Positions 9,098 to 17,883 of a stretch of DNA of 64,000 nucleotides are shown in pieces (position 1 is the stretch's first letter; every line of letters starts with the position of its first letter). The notes under the pieces are model-generated. The model saw only the letters and a program-made list of their open reading frames with translations, ran no database searches and was not told the origin of the DNA. The stretch is taken from the NCBI GenBank assembly GCA_900313005.1, contig ONZJ01000002.1:1318996-1382995 (forward strand). The letters are read 5' to 3'. Made by a program: the position numbers and the translations under genes. Source of the DNA: Rhodobacteraceae bacterium EL129 (GTDB taxonomy: Bacteria > Pseudomonadota > Alphaproteobacteria > Rhodobacterales > Rhodobacteraceae).

Positions 9098-9916
9098 CTA
9101 GTCACTGCGCTCTTCGCGCTTAGCCTGGTCCCATAGGGCGTCCATCTCGGCCAGATCAGACTGGACAGGGGTTTTGTCTTGCTCTGCCAGCAAAGCCTCG
9201 ATCCGTTCAAACCGGCGGGTGAACTTGGCATTGGCGGCGCGCAGGGCGGATTCGGGTTCCACGCCCATGTGTCGCGCCAGATTGGCCATCACAAACAGAA
9301 GGTCGCCAAACTCCTCCTCAACCTCGGTCTGAGACAACTGGGCGGCGGCCTCTTTCAACTCGGCTACTTCTTCGGTGATCTTATCCAGCACTTGGCCGGT
9401 CTCGGGCCAGTCAAAGCCCACACGGGCCGCTCGTTTTTGCAGCTTTACCGCGCGCAGCAGGGCAGGCAGACCGACGGCCACACCATCCAACGTTCCGGTC
9501 TGGGCTTTCCCGGCGCGCTCGGCGGCTTTGACCGTCTCCCAGTCACGGGTTTGCTGTTCGGCTGATTTGTCGCGATTCTCATCGCCAAACACATGCGGAT
9601 GCCGCGCCACCATCTTGTCGCTGATCCCGTCGGCCACGGCCGAAAATTCAAAAAGCCCTTTGTCCTCAGCGATTTGCGCATGGAACACGGATTGGAATAA
9701 CAGATCCCCCAATTCATCCTTCAGCTCAGCCCAGGCCTCGCGCTCGATTGCGTCTGCGACCTCATAGGCCTCTTCGATGGTGTAGGGCGCGATGGTGCTG
9801 AAATCCTGCTCGATGTCCCACGGACAGCCCGTCTTGGGATTGCGCAGACGGCGCATGATCTCCAGCAAACGCGGTATGCCACCATGGGGGTCGTGAATAA
9901 GAGGATCATCAGCCAT
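9098..9916 (-). CDS. mazG: Nucleoside triphosphate pyrophosphohydrolase MazG
   Basis: 272 residues with two MazG all-alpha NTP pyrophosphatase domains, as in the Escherichia coli enzyme. The first carries CPWDIEQDF and EEAYEVADAI (about 30-55) and DELGDLLFQSVFHAQ (about 68-82). The second repeats the pattern with EEVAELKEA and EEFGDLLFVMANLARH. These EExxE and ExxD motifs bind Mg2+. The protein hydrolyses NTPs or dNTPs to monophosphates. The start is the ATG at 9916; the open frame upstream to 10570 is antisense to the amidohydrolase and is not coding. Confidence 0.95.
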   Translation of the reverse strand: MADDPLIHDPHGGIPRLLEIMRRLRNPKTGCPWDIEQDFSTIAPYTIEEAYEVADAIEREAWAELKDELGDLLFQSVFHAQIAEDKGLFEFSAVADGISDKMVARHPHVFGDENRDKSAEQQTRDWETVKAAERAGKAQTGTLDGVAVGLPALLRAVKLQKRAARVGFDWPETGQVLDKITEEVAELKEAAAQLSQTEVEEEFGDLLFVMANLARHMGVEPESALRAANAKFTRRFERIEALLAEQDKTPVQSDLAEMDALWDQAKREERSD

Positions 9917-9979
9917 TGCAGCGTGCCTGTAATTGCGGTTGAGTGGACCCTGACCTATGGGATCAGGAGTGTCCAGACC

Positions 9980-11149
9980 ATGCCCGTGATCAATCGTATT
10001 GCCGGATTTTCCGATGAAATGACCGGTTGGCGCAGGCATTTGCATGCGCACCCTGAGCTGGGGTTTGATTGCTTTGAGACCGCTGGCTTTGTTGTTGAAA
10101 AGCTTAGGGAATTTGGCATTGACCAGATCGAAACCGGCATCGCAAAATCCGGTGTCGTCGCGGTGATCGAGGGTCGGGGCGCGGGCCCCACGATTGGCCT
10201 GCGCGCGGACATGGATGCGCTGCCCATTAACGAAGCGACGGGATTGGCCTATGCCTCGGAAAACGAAGGGAAAATGCATGCCTGTGGGCATGATGGTCAC
10301 ACCACGATGCTGCTGGGGGCCGCAAAATATTTGGCGGAAACTAGAAATTTTTCGGGCCGTGTGGCACTGATCTTTCAACCGGCCGAGGAAGGACCGGGGG
10401 GTGCTGACGTGATGATCGAGGAAGGCATTCTGGAGCGCTATGACATCGCGCAGGTCTATGCGCTGCACACGTCGCCCGGCCCGGAAGTGGGCAGTTTCCA
10501 CACCACGCCGGGGCCGATCATGGCGGCGGCGGATACGTTCCACATTGATATCGAAGGGATCGGCGGTCATGGGGCCTATCCGCAGGAAACCCGTGATCCG
10601 GTTGTAGTGGCGGCGTCAATAGTTCAAGCAATTCAATCAATTGTAAGCCGTAATGCATCTTCAAGTGAAGAGGTCGTCATCTCGGTCACGCAGATCCACA
10701 CCGGCACGGTGGACAATGTGATTCCGCAGACGGCCTATTTGAATGGCACCATTCGCACCTTTGACAAGGCTGTGCAGGGAATGGTGTTTGAACGGCTGGA
10801 GCAGGTGGTTGCCGGGCAAGCCGCCTCTTACGGGGTTAGCGCAAAGCTGCGGATTGAAAAGGGCTATCCGCCCACAGTGAATGACCCCGAGAAGACCGCA
10901 TTTGCAGCACAAGTGGCGCGTGACGTGTCCGGTGAGGATGCGGTGAACACCACCTATGTCCCAGAAATGGGCGCCGAGGACTTTGCCTTCATGTTGCAAC
11001 ATCGCCCCGGAACGTATTTGTTTTTAGGGCAGGGCGAGGCCGCAGGGCTGCATCACCCCGAGTTTAATTTCAACGATGAGGTTGCCCCGGTGGGGGCCTC
11101 GTTCTTTGCCCGGTTGGTTGAAATGGCGCAACCTGTGGCGAGCACATAA
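9980..11149 (+). CDS. M20 family metallo-amidohydrolase (hippurate/indole-acyl hydrolase type)
   Basis: 389 residues from the ATG at 9980, which has AGGAG ten bases upstream. Motifs of the M20D branch: RRHLHAHPELGF near 17, GLRADMDALPI near 75, the metal site HACGHDGHTT near 98-107, QPAEEGPGGA near 133, and a C-terminal GAEDFAF with metal-binding Glu/Asp. A dimerisation domain occupies the middle. The family cleaves N-acyl or carbamoyl groups from amino acids. It sits 15 bases upstream of agmatinase in the same orientation, which suggests, without proof, a substrate in polyamine or arginine metabolism. Confidence 0.92.
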   Translation: MPVINRIAGFSDEMTGWRRHLHAHPELGFDCFETAGFVVEKLREFGIDQIETGIAKSGVVAVIEGRGAGPTIGLRADMDALPINEATGLAYASENEGKMHACGHDGHTTMLLGAAKYLAETRNFSGRVALIFQPAEEGPGGADVMIEEGILERYDIAQVYALHTSPGPEVGSFHTTPGPIMAAADTFHIDIEGIGGHGAYPQETRDPVVVAASIVQAIQSIVSRNASSSEEVVISVTQIHTGTVDNVIPQTAYLNGTIRTFDKAVQGMVFERLEQVVAGQAASYGVSAKLRIEKGYPPTVNDPEKTAFAAQVARDVSGEDAVNTTYVPEMGAEDFAFMLQHRPGTYLFLGQGEAAGLHHPEFNFNDEVAPVGASFFARLVEMAQPVAST

Positions 11150-11164
11150 TAAGGGAGACATATC

Positions 11165-12133
11165 ATGGCGTTAGCAGATTCAAAGGACCAGGTTGATCTG
11201 GCATTTACACGGGATAACCTGAAAGGCCAGGGCTATGAAAACGCCTTTGGCGGGGCCACGTCTTTTCTGCGACGGCGCTACACCAAAGACCTGACCGGTG
11301 TGGACATTGCGGTAACGGGTGTGCCCTTTGATCAGGCCGTCACCAATCGCCCTGGCACGCGCTTTGGTCCCCGCGCCATACGCGAGGCGAGCACCCTACA
11401 ACCATTTGATGCGCCCTACGGGTGGGATGGGTACGACCCGATGGAAGAACTGAACATCGTGGACTACGGTGATCTGAGTTTTGATTATGCCAATATCCCA
11501 GCGTTCCCAGCTGCTTTGCAGGCGCATATCAAGGGTATTCTGGATGGGGGCGCGGCCAGTATCACCTTGGGGGGTGATCACTATATTTCCTTCCCGATTC
11601 TAAGGGCTTACGCCGAGAAGTTCGGGCCCGTGTCCTTGCTGCAATTTGATGCGCATTCCGACACCTGGCCGGATGATGACATGGCCCGCGTGGATCATGG
11701 CACGATGTTTTATAAGGCCGTGAAAGAAGGGTTGGTGGATGTCAGCCGGTCTGTGCAGGTGGGTATTCGGACCACCAACGAGGATACGTTAGGCGTGCAC
11801 ACCATTGACGCCCGCGAAGTGCATGAGCGAGGCCCTGTGGAAACCGCCAAGAAAATCAAAGAGATACTGGGTGATCATCAAACCTACCTGACCTTTGATA
11901 TCGACGGTCTGGACCCGGCCTTTGCCCCCGGCACAGGCACCCCGGTTTGGGGCGGGCTGACCAGCGGGCAGGCGGCGATTATCCTGCGTGATCTGGCGGG
12001 CATCAATCTGATCGGAGGCGATGTGGTCGAGGTTTCGCCGCAGTATGATGTGTCGGGTGCGACTGCTGTGGCGGGTGCGCATGTGGCGATGGAGTTGCTC
12101 TGCCTTTGGGGCTGGAACAAGCGCAAAGGTTAA
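11165..12133 (+). CDS. speB: Agmatinase
   Basis: 322-residue binuclear Mn2+ ureohydrolase that should convert agmatine to putrescine and urea. All metal-ligand motifs are present: GGDHYIS near 136, FDAHSDTW near 159-165, and FDIDGLDPAFAPGTGTP near 242, the last typical of agmatinases rather than arginases. AAGGGAGA stands just before the ATG. It follows the M20 amidohydrolase by 15 bases. Two more ureohydrolases occur at 31571 and 51539, so the agmatinase label rests on sequence style and not on uniqueness. Confidence 0.9.
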   Translation: MALADSKDQVDLAFTRDNLKGQGYENAFGGATSFLRRRYTKDLTGVDIAVTGVPFDQAVTNRPGTRFGPRAIREASTLQPFDAPYGWDGYDPMEELNIVDYGDLSFDYANIPAFPAALQAHIKGILDGGAASITLGGDHYISFPILRAYAEKFGPVSLLQFDAHSDTWPDDDMARVDHGTMFYKAVKEGLVDVSRSVQVGIRTTNEDTLGVHTIDAREVHERGPVETAKKIKEILGDHQTYLTFDIDGLDPAFAPGTGTPVWGGLTSGQAAIILRDLAGINLIGGDVVEVSPQYDVSGATAVAGAHVAMELLCLWGWNKRKG

Positions 12134-12251
12134 GGAAATCGGCAGATTTAGCCGGGTTTCGTTGATCACACGTGCGGCCTGTCAAGCATTGGCAGTCTGC
12201 CAATTCGACTCAGATTTCTGCCAATTCCCGACCGAAAGGTAAAATGCTTCG

Positions 12252-12671
12252 ATGAGACGGCTCGCATTCGCGCTTGGTTTGATCTGTGTGCTTCTGGCGG
12301 CACTTGGGATTTATGCCCGCACACTCAGCTCGGACCCAGGCATTTGGCATGTGATGCCCAACAAGCCTCGTGACATTAACGAGGCCGGGGCCGCCCTGCG
12401 GTTTGTCGATGCCGAGGACGGTGATCTGGCCCGGCTAGATGCCATCATTCAGAGCACAAAACGAACGAGCGTTTTAGCCGGATCCATCGAAGACGAGATG
12501 ATCACCTATATCACACGCTCGGCAGTGTTCGGGTTTCCGGATTACACAACCGTGCGGCAGGACGGTATGCAGCTGATGATCTATGGACGGTTGCGGATGG
12601 GTTATTCGGATTTAGGAGTCAACGCTCGGCGCATCGACGGCTGGATAGCTTTGCTGGGGCAGGGAGGATGA
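12252..12671 (+). CDS. DUF1499 family protein, membrane-anchored
   Basis: 139 residues with an N-terminal hydrophobic segment (about 4-22) that could be a signal peptide or anchor. The C-terminal part has the DUF1499 signature: FGFPDYTTV near 95 and RMGYSDLGVNARRIDGWI near 115-132. Function is unknown for the family. Its last 60 bases are antisense to the next gene. Confidence 0.8.
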   Translation: MRRLAFALGLICVLLAALGIYARTLSSDPGIWHVMPNKPRDINEAGAALRFVDAEDGDLARLDAIIQSTKRTSVLAGSIEDEMITYITRSAVFGFPDYTTVRQDGMQLMIYGRLRMGYSDLGVNARRIDGWIALLGQGG

Positions 12672-12893
12672 CAAACACCCATCCTGGGTTTTGCGCCACA
12701 TCGGCACGTTCAATGACATCTGACATTGTGCCGTGAATATCTTGCCGTCCACTTGCAGGCATAGATATTCACCCAGCTCGATCCGGCTGCCTGTGCGGTC
12801 GGTGCAATAGCAATCAATCGTCTTGCCGTTCTGGCCTTTCACGTCGGCCAAAGCGGGTGTTGTGATCAAGAGCAGGGGCAAAATCCACTTCAT
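12612..12893 (-). CDS. Small secreted hypothetical protein with Cys pairs
   Basis: 93 residues starting with a clear Sec signal peptide (MKWILPLLLITTPALA, likely cut after ALA). The mature part holds four Cys, in CYC, LC and QC contexts, and a late GCLSSSL, suggesting a disulfide-bonded periplasmic protein. I do not recognise a domain. It is divergent from prfA with 62 bases between them and overlaps the end of the DUF1499 gene by 60 bases on the opposite strand. The ribosome binding site is weak. Confidence 0.6.
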   Translation of the reverse strand: MKWILPLLLITTPALADVKGQNGKTIDCYCTDRTGSRIELGEYLCLQVDGKIFTAQCQMSLNVPMWRKTQDGCLSSSLPQQSYPAVDAPSVDS

Positions 12894-12955
12894 AAGAGGA
12901 TTATATCATAGGTTTGCCCTCTTGACCAAGGGCTGCGGATACGCGACTTGAAGCC

Positions 12956-14005
12956 ATGATACCACGTGACAGACTAGAACAGATCATCCAGAGGTTTGAG
13001 TTTCTTGAGGCTCAGATGGCCGAAGGGTCCGGCGATATTGCGCAATTGGGTCGCGAGTATGCCGAGATGCGGCCGGTGGTTGAGGAAATTCGCAATTATC
13101 ACAGTGTTTTGTCGGATATGGAGGGCGCGCGCGCTCTGCTGGACGATCCGGAGATGCGTGAGATGGCCCAGGAGGAGTTGAGCCTGCTTGAGGCGCAGCT
13201 GCCCGACATGGAAGCGGCGTTGCAACTGGCGCTGTTGCCTAAAGATAAGGCTGATGCGCGCCCTGCCATGGTGGAAATTCGTCCCGGCACCGGGGGCGAG
13301 GAAGCGGCCTTGTTCGCAGGCGATCTGCTGCGGATGTATCAGCGCTATGCCGAGGCCCGGGGCTGGAACTTTGACATCATCGAGGAAAGCCAGACCGAGC
13401 TGGGCGGTATCAAGGAAGTGATTGCCCATGTCAAAGGGGTCAATGTCTTTGCGCGGATGAAGTTCGAATCTGGTGTGCACCGGGTCCAGCGCGTGCCCGA
13501 AACGGAAAGCGGCGGGCGCATTCATACCTCTGCGGCCACGGTGGCGGTGCTGCCCGAGGCTGAGGATGTGGATATTCACATAGATAACAATGATATCCGC
13601 ATTGATACCATGCGCGCCTCTGGGTCGGGTGGGCAGCACGTGAACACCACTGATTCCGCTGTCCGCATCACGCATATTCCGTCTGGTATCGTGGTGGTGA
13701 GTTCCGAGAAATCGCAGCACCGCAACCGCGAGATTGCCATGCAGGTGCTCAAGACGCGGCTTTATGATGCTGAGCGGCAGAAAGCACATGATGAACGTTC
13801 GGCGGACCGTGCGGCCCAAGTGGGATCGGGGGATCGGTCTGAGCGTATTCGCACCTATAATTTCCCGCAGGGCCGGATGACCGATCACCGGATTAACCTG
13901 ACGTTGTACAAACTGGATCAGGTGATGCAGGGCGATCTGGACGAGGTGATTGATGCGTTGACGGCGGACGCGCAGGCTACCTTGCTGGCGGAGATGAACG
14001 GGTGA
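12956..14005 (+). CDS. prfA: Peptide chain release factor 1
   Basis: 349-residue class-I release factor recognising UAA and UAG. The GGQ loop ([16 protein letters not shown], about 224-239) and the family-specific stop-codon-reading tripeptide in the form PET ([15 protein letters not shown], about 182-196) identify RF1 rather than RF2. Length is slightly short of the 355-360 common in the family. It is followed by its own methylase prmC with a four-base overlap, the classic arrangement in which PrmC modifies the GGQ glutamine. Confidence 0.97.
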   Translation: MIPRDRLEQIIQRFEFLEAQMAEGSGDIAQLGREYAEMRPVVEEIRNYHSVLSDMEGARALLDDPEMREMAQEELSLLEAQLPDMEAALQLALLPKDKADARPAMVEIRPGTGGEEAALFAGDLLRMYQRYAEARGWNFDIIEESQTELGGIKEVIAHVKGVNVFARMKFESGVHRVQRVPETESGGRIHTSAATVAVLPEAEDVDIHIDNNDIRIDTMRASGSGGQHVNTTDSAVRITHIPSGIVVVSSEKSQHRNREIAMQVLKTRLYDAERQKAHDERSADRAAQVGSGDRSERIRTYNFPQGRMTDHRINLTLYKLDQVMQGDLDEVIDALTADAQATLLAEMNG

Positions 14006-14832
14006 CGGTTCAGGAGGCGCTGCTGTTGGGCACGCGGCTGCTGAACGAGGCGGGCATTGAGGGCGCCGCGCGGGATGCGCGCAAGCTGATGGCGGCTCTC
14101 TTGGATATTGATCCGGGGCGACTGACGTTGGTGATGCCCGATGCGTTTGATCCGCTGATCGAGGAGAATTACATCGCGGCGATCAAGGAACGTGCCGGGC
14201 GCAGGCCTTTGTCGCATTTGCTGGGCTACCGCGATTTTTATGGTCGGCGGTTCAGCATATCATCGGATGTTCTGGACCCGCGTGGGGATACCGAAACACT
14301 GGTGGACGCCGCTTTAAAGGTGCCGTTTGACAGGCTGCTAGATCTGGGCACGGGATCGGGCTGCATTTTGCTGAGCCTGTTGGCGGAACGTCCCAGTGCC
14401 TCGGGTGTGGGCACGGATATCTCTCGGGCAGCGCTGGAGGTGGCGGCGCGCAATGCCGAGGCCCACGCCTGTGCGGAGCGGTGCACGCTGCTGCGGTCGG
14501 ATTGGTTTGAGGCGGTTGAGGGGCCGTTTGATCTGATCGTGTCAAACCCGCCGTATATTACGCTGGACGAAATGGAGGCCCTGGAGCCGGAACTGGGGTT
14601 TGAGCCCCGCGCCGCCCTGACCGACGAAGGTGACGGGCTGAGTGCCTACCGCGTGATTGCGGCGCAAGCCGGGGCGTATCTGACGCCAGGCGGGCATCTG
14701 ATGGTTGAAATTGGCTGGCAACAGGGCGCGCCCATGCAGGTGATGATGCAGGACGCCGGGTTCAAAGATGTGCAGATTCTCCCGGATCTGGAGAGCTGTG
14801 ACAGAGTTGTCTGGGGCCGCAAACCCGGCTGA
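14002..14832 (+). CDS. prmC: Release factor glutamine N5-methyltransferase
   Basis: 276 residues; begins with GTG inside the GTGA overlap with the prfA stop. The protein methylates the Gln of the GGQ motif in release factors using S-adenosylmethionine. Visible: an N-terminal helical domain, the SAM motif [12 protein letters not shown] near 113-124, and the catalytic NPPY in VSNPPYIT near 180. Translational coupling to prfA is evident. Confidence 0.96.
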   Translation: MTVQEALLLGTRLLNEAGIEGAARDARKLMAALLDIDPGRLTLVMPDAFDPLIEENYIAAIKERAGRRPLSHLLGYRDFYGRRFSISSDVLDPRGDTETLVDAALKVPFDRLLDLGTGSGCILLSLLAERPSASGVGTDISRAALEVAARNAEAHACAERCTLLRSDWFEAVEGPFDLIVSNPPYITLDEMEALEPELGFEPRAALTDEGDGLSAYRVIAAQAGAYLTPGGHLMVEIGWQQGAPMQVMMQDAGFKDVQILPDLESCDRVVWGRKPG

Positions 14833-15078
14833 CGTGGCACAGATACCGCGATTTTCGGCCAATATGCGCATAAAACACGACAAAAGCGCGCTTTGCCCTT
14901 GTGCCGTTAATCCCTGCGTGGTTATTGGGTGTTAGTCATGCACAAGGATGTTCCATATGGGCGCTCCGGCATGACACCAAGCCAAGATATATCGAGATCG
15001 GGAACAGAGCGGCGCAAGGGGTGCCCACCAGATCAGACAGAATACGATATGGGCAAAAGCATAAGGCAATCAGCTCAG

Positions 15079-15645
15079 ATGAGATCACAGAAGTCACGTT
15101 CGCGGAATAAGAACCGGAGTAACAACCGGCCCACCGGCAATATTATCAACCGGGTGTTTGATAGCTCGGGGCCCGAGGGCAAGGTGCGCGGTACGCCGCA
15201 GCAGATCATTGAAAAGTACAATCAGCTGGCGCGGGATGCACAGCTGGCGGGTGATCGGGTTGCGACTGAAAACTTTCAGCAACACGCCGAGCATTATCTG
15301 CGTTTGCTGGGGGAAGCCCAGAAAGAACAGGACGCCAAGCGCGAAGAGCAAGAGCGCCACAACCGTGAACGCCAGGCGGACCGTGATCGCGAGCGCGCGC
15401 AGCGGCAGGAACGCGAATCCAACGGCGGTGGCGGTGGCGGTGGGTCGCATGATCCGTCCGATGCACCACAGCCTGACGTGATCACCGCGGATGGGGCAAA
15501 TGAAGAAAGCGGGTTGGTGGAAACGCCCGAGAGCCAGCCGGCCCCCAAGCCGAAGCGCGCGCGCAAGCCACGCAAACCTGCAGAATCCAAATCTGACGGC
15601 GGAGACGACGACGCCACACCTGGGCCTGCCGAAGCGGCCGAATAA
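15079..15645 (+). CDS. DUF4167 domain protein
   Basis: 188 residues from the ATG at 15079, chosen because family members open with a short MR-S-K-S-R stretch; in-frame ATGs at 14938, 14971 and 15049 are alternatives. The DUF4167 core is plain: NRVFDSSGPEGKVRGTP near 25-41, then KYNQLARDAQLAGDR and NFQQHAEHYLRLL. After it come a charged coiled stretch of Arg/Glu/Gln, a Gly run and an Ala/Pro/Lys tail. The family is alphaproteobacterial and of unproven function; the basic, disordered make-up suggests nucleic-acid or ribosome contact. It ends at a terminator. Confidence 0.85.
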   Translation: MRSQKSRSRNKNRSNNRPTGNIINRVFDSSGPEGKVRGTPQQIIEKYNQLARDAQLAGDRVATENFQQHAEHYLRLLGEAQKEQDAKREEQERHNRERQADRDRERAQRQERESNGGGGGGGSHDPSDAPQPDVITADGANEESGLVETPESQPAPKPKRARKPRKPAESKSDGGDDDATPGPAEAAE

Positions 15646-15667
15646 CACGGTTTCAAAATTGAAATTT

Positions 15668-15696
15668 AAACGCGGGGGCCTAAGGCCGCCGCGTTT
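15668..15696 (+). terminator. Terminator of the DUF4167 gene
   Basis: Stem AAACGCGG (15668-15675) against CCGCGTTT (15689-15696), followed by TTGCG and a modest T content. The A tract on the left makes it usable on either strand. Confidence 0.75.
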
Positions 15697-15789
15697 TGCG
15701 TTTGAGCATTTCTCAAACGGACAATGATTCCCTTGCAGGATTTATGAGTCGGGCAGTTTGTCCGTCTGGGTCACGCGACCTGATAAACT

Positions 15790-16003
15790 GACATAATATG
15801 GTTGGGTACACGCGAGGCGTGTGCAAAATTTACCTAATCAATGAATGGTTTAGGGGATTTTTTGAGAAAACTGCCCCTGAGAGCTGACCTGAATTGGAAT
15901 TAAAGTCCGCGTTGCATCGTCACTCATTTCGACAGTGTATGCACCGTGAGTGGTGGTTTTTAGAATGAACGGCCCCGCAGAAATGCGGGGTCATATTTTT
16001 TTG
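15790..16003 (+). ncRNA. Candidate intergenic small RNA
   Basis: Inferred only. A possible promoter, TTGTCC with TGATAA 17 bases on (about 15757-15786), lies upstream and a strong plus-strand terminator closes the region, with no credible open frame between. That would give an RNA of about 200 bases. I cannot match it to a known family. The 5' boundary is approximate. Confidence 0.3.
15971..16003 (+). terminator. Rho-independent terminator without annotated gene upstream
   Basis: GGCCCCGCA, a GAAA tetraloop and TGCGGGGTC make a nine-pair stem with one G-T wobble, followed by ATATTTTTTTT. The T tract marks it as plus-strand. The convergent gene rsmA ends at 16075. Confidence 0.85.
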
Positions 16004-16074
16004 GCTTTGGGTTGCAAATCTGGTCTGCTTTGAGCGGTGTCGTTGATTTTCGACCCCGGAAGGCCCCAGTCCGC

Positions 16075-16914
16075 TCAGGCGTGGATCAGATTGGCCAGAG
16101 CGCAGAACTGTTCGAGGTGTACGGTTTCGGCGCGTTGTGTGGGATCAATCCCTGCTGCAATCAGACGATCTTCGAGATCAGGCGCCATACCTTTCAGGGC
16201 GGCGCGCAGCATTTTGCGGCGCTGGTTGAAGGCCTTGGCAACAACCCGTTCCAGCTGTTTGGGATCGGCTGGATATCGGGGCTCGGGCAGGGCGGTCAGA
16301 TGTACCACGGCCGAGGACACTTTGGGCGGTGGTGTGAACGCCTCGGGGGGCAAAGACAGAACGATGCGCGCCTCCGCGCGCCATTGGGCCAGCAAGGCCA
16401 GCCGCCCATAGGCCTTGGAGCCGGGCTTTGCAACGATGCGGTCTGCCACCTCGCGTTGGAACATCAGGGTCAGACTGTCCCAAAACGGTGGCCATTCGGG
16501 TGGGGTCAGCCACCGCACCAGCAATTCGGTGCCCACGTTGTAGGGCAGGTTGGCCGCCACGCGAATTGGCGGGGTCAGATGCTCCAGCGGATCAATGGCC
16601 AGCGCATCCGCGTTGAGCACGGTCAATTTCCCGGGATAGGCCTGTGCGATGTCTTCAAGTGCGGGCAGGCAGCGTTGGTCTTTTTCAATCGCCACGACAC
16701 GCCGGGCGCCTTCGGCCAGAAGCCCTCGGGTCAGACCACCCGGTCCGGGGCCGATTTCCAGCACGTCACAGCCGGTCAGATCGCCAGCTTGACGGGCGAT
16801 CTTGGCGGTCAGGTTCAGATCCAGAAGGAAGTTCTGGCCCAGGGATTTGCGCGCCACCAAATCGTGATCCGAGATCACCTGGCGCAGGGGCGGAAGCGTG
16901 TCGATGGCGCTCAT
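16075..16914 (-). CDS. rsmA: 16S rRNA dimethyladenosine transferase
   Basis: 279-residue SAM-dependent enzyme (KsgA) that dimethylates the two adjacent adenosines near the 3' end of 16S rRNA during 30S assembly. Seen: [10 protein letters not shown] near 23-32, the SAM loop [10 protein letters not shown] near 53-62, VAIEKD near 74, and the catalytic NLPYN near 120. It is the last gene of the lptF-to-rsmA operon, three bases after pdxA. Confidence 0.97.
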   Translation of the reverse strand: MSAIDTLPPLRQVISDHDLVARKSLGQNFLLDLNLTAKIARQAGDLTGCDVLEIGPGPGGLTRGLLAEGARRVVAIEKDQRCLPALEDIAQAYPGKLTVLNADALAIDPLEHLTPPIRVAANLPYNVGTELLVRWLTPPEWPPFWDSLTLMFQREVADRIVAKPGSKAYGRLALLAQWRAEARIVLSLPPEAFTPPPKVSSAVVHLTALPEPRYPADPKQLERVVAKAFNQRRKMLRAALKGMAPDLEDRLIAAGIDPTQRAETVHLEQFCALANLIHA

Positions 16915-16917
16915 CCG

Positions 16918-17883
16918 TCAGAGCCGTCTCGCGGCCATCCGGGCCGCCATTTTGAGCGCTTCGATGGTTGACGATGGATTGGCGATGCCCTGGCCTGCGA
17001 TGTCAAAGGCGGTGCCGTGATCAGGCGAGGTACGCACGAACGGCAGGCCCAGCGTGATGTTGACGCCGCGATCGAAATCCAGCGTCTTGATCGGGATCAG
17101 CGCCTGATCGTGATACATGGCAATGGCCGCGTCATAGCCTTCGCGGGCGCTGGCATGAAACATGGTATCAGCGGACATCGGGCCGATCAGCTGCAACCCC
17201 TCCTCGCGCAGGCGGGTGACGAGCGGGGCGATCATGTCGATCTCTTCATGGCCCATCTTACCGCCTTCGCCCGCGTGGGGGTTAAGCCCGGCAATGGCGA
17301 TGCGGGGTGTGGAAATGCCGAAGTTGCTGATCAGGGCTGCGTGGGTGATGCGGATGGTTTGTTCGAGCATTTTAGGCGTGAGGGCCGAGGGCACATCAGC
17401 CAGAGGGATGTGGATGGTGGCGGGCACCACGCGCAGCTGGTCCGAGGCCAGCATCATCACCACATTTTCGACTTTGCCCAGGGCCGCCAGATATTCGGTG
17501 TGGCCCGGATAGGCAAACCCCGCGCCATCCTGGAGCGCCTGCTTGTGGATCGGGGAGGTGCACAGCGCCGAGGCCGCGCCGGATTGCACCAGTTCCACCC
17601 CGCGCGTGATGACGTCGATCACCGCAGGGGCATGGGAGGGGTTGGGGGTGCCGGGAGTCAGCGCCCCCTCAAACCTGTGGGCAAGGACCGGCAAGCCCGA
17701 GCCTGAGGCCAAAACCGCATCCGCAGGATCGGTGATTTCGATGAAAGGCGTATCCTCGGGCAGATGGGCCGGGTCGCCGATCAGGAAGAACGGCAGCGTG
17801 TCGCGCAGGACGTTCCAGGCCGCACCGGCCAGTTCCGGGCCAATCCCTGCCGGTTCCCCACAGCTGAGCGCAACGGGCTGCAT
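16918..17883 (-). CDS. pdxA: 4-hydroxythreonine-4-phosphate dehydrogenase
   Basis: Enzyme of the deoxyxylulose-5-phosphate-dependent pyridoxal phosphate pathway. 321 residues from the ATG at 17883 (a GTG at 17886 is an equal alternative). GEPAGIGPE near residue 8-16, the metal-binding His in YPGHTEYL near 135, GLNPHAGEGG near 200 and YHDQALIPIK near 263 are all family hallmarks. The ATG shares one base with the surA stop (TGATG). PdxA between SurA and RsmA is a conserved arrangement in proteobacteria. Confidence 0.96.
   Translation of the reverse strand: MQPVALSCGEPAGIGPELAGAAWNVLRDTLPFFLIGDPAHLPEDTPFIEITDPADAVLASGSGLPVLAHRFEGALTPGTPNPSHAPAVIDVITRGVELVQSGAASALCTSPIHKQALQDGAGFAYPGHTEYLAALGKVENVVMMLASDQLRVVPATIHIPLADVPSALTPKMLEQTIRITHAALISNFGISTPRIAIAGLNPHAGEGGKMGHEEIDMIAPLVTRLREEGLQLIGPMSADTMFHASAREGYDAAIAMYHDQALIPIKTLDFDRGVNITLGLPFVRTSPDHGTAFDIAGQGIANPSSTIEALKMAARMAARRL

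Larger units (their letters stand above)
15646..16074. other. 429-base gap with two terminators and a candidate RNA
   Basis: No protein gene of family type is visible. The left part holds the terminator of the DUF4167 gene. The right part ends with a second strong plus-strand terminator that has no annotated gene in front of it, which is why a candidate small RNA is listed separately. A 29-codon frame from 15799 has no ribosome binding site and is not called. Confidence 0.6.

Noticed and set aside
9917-10570. N-terminal extension of the MazG frame
   Set aside because: Antisense to the M20 amidohydrolase and unlike MazG; the family start is at 9916.
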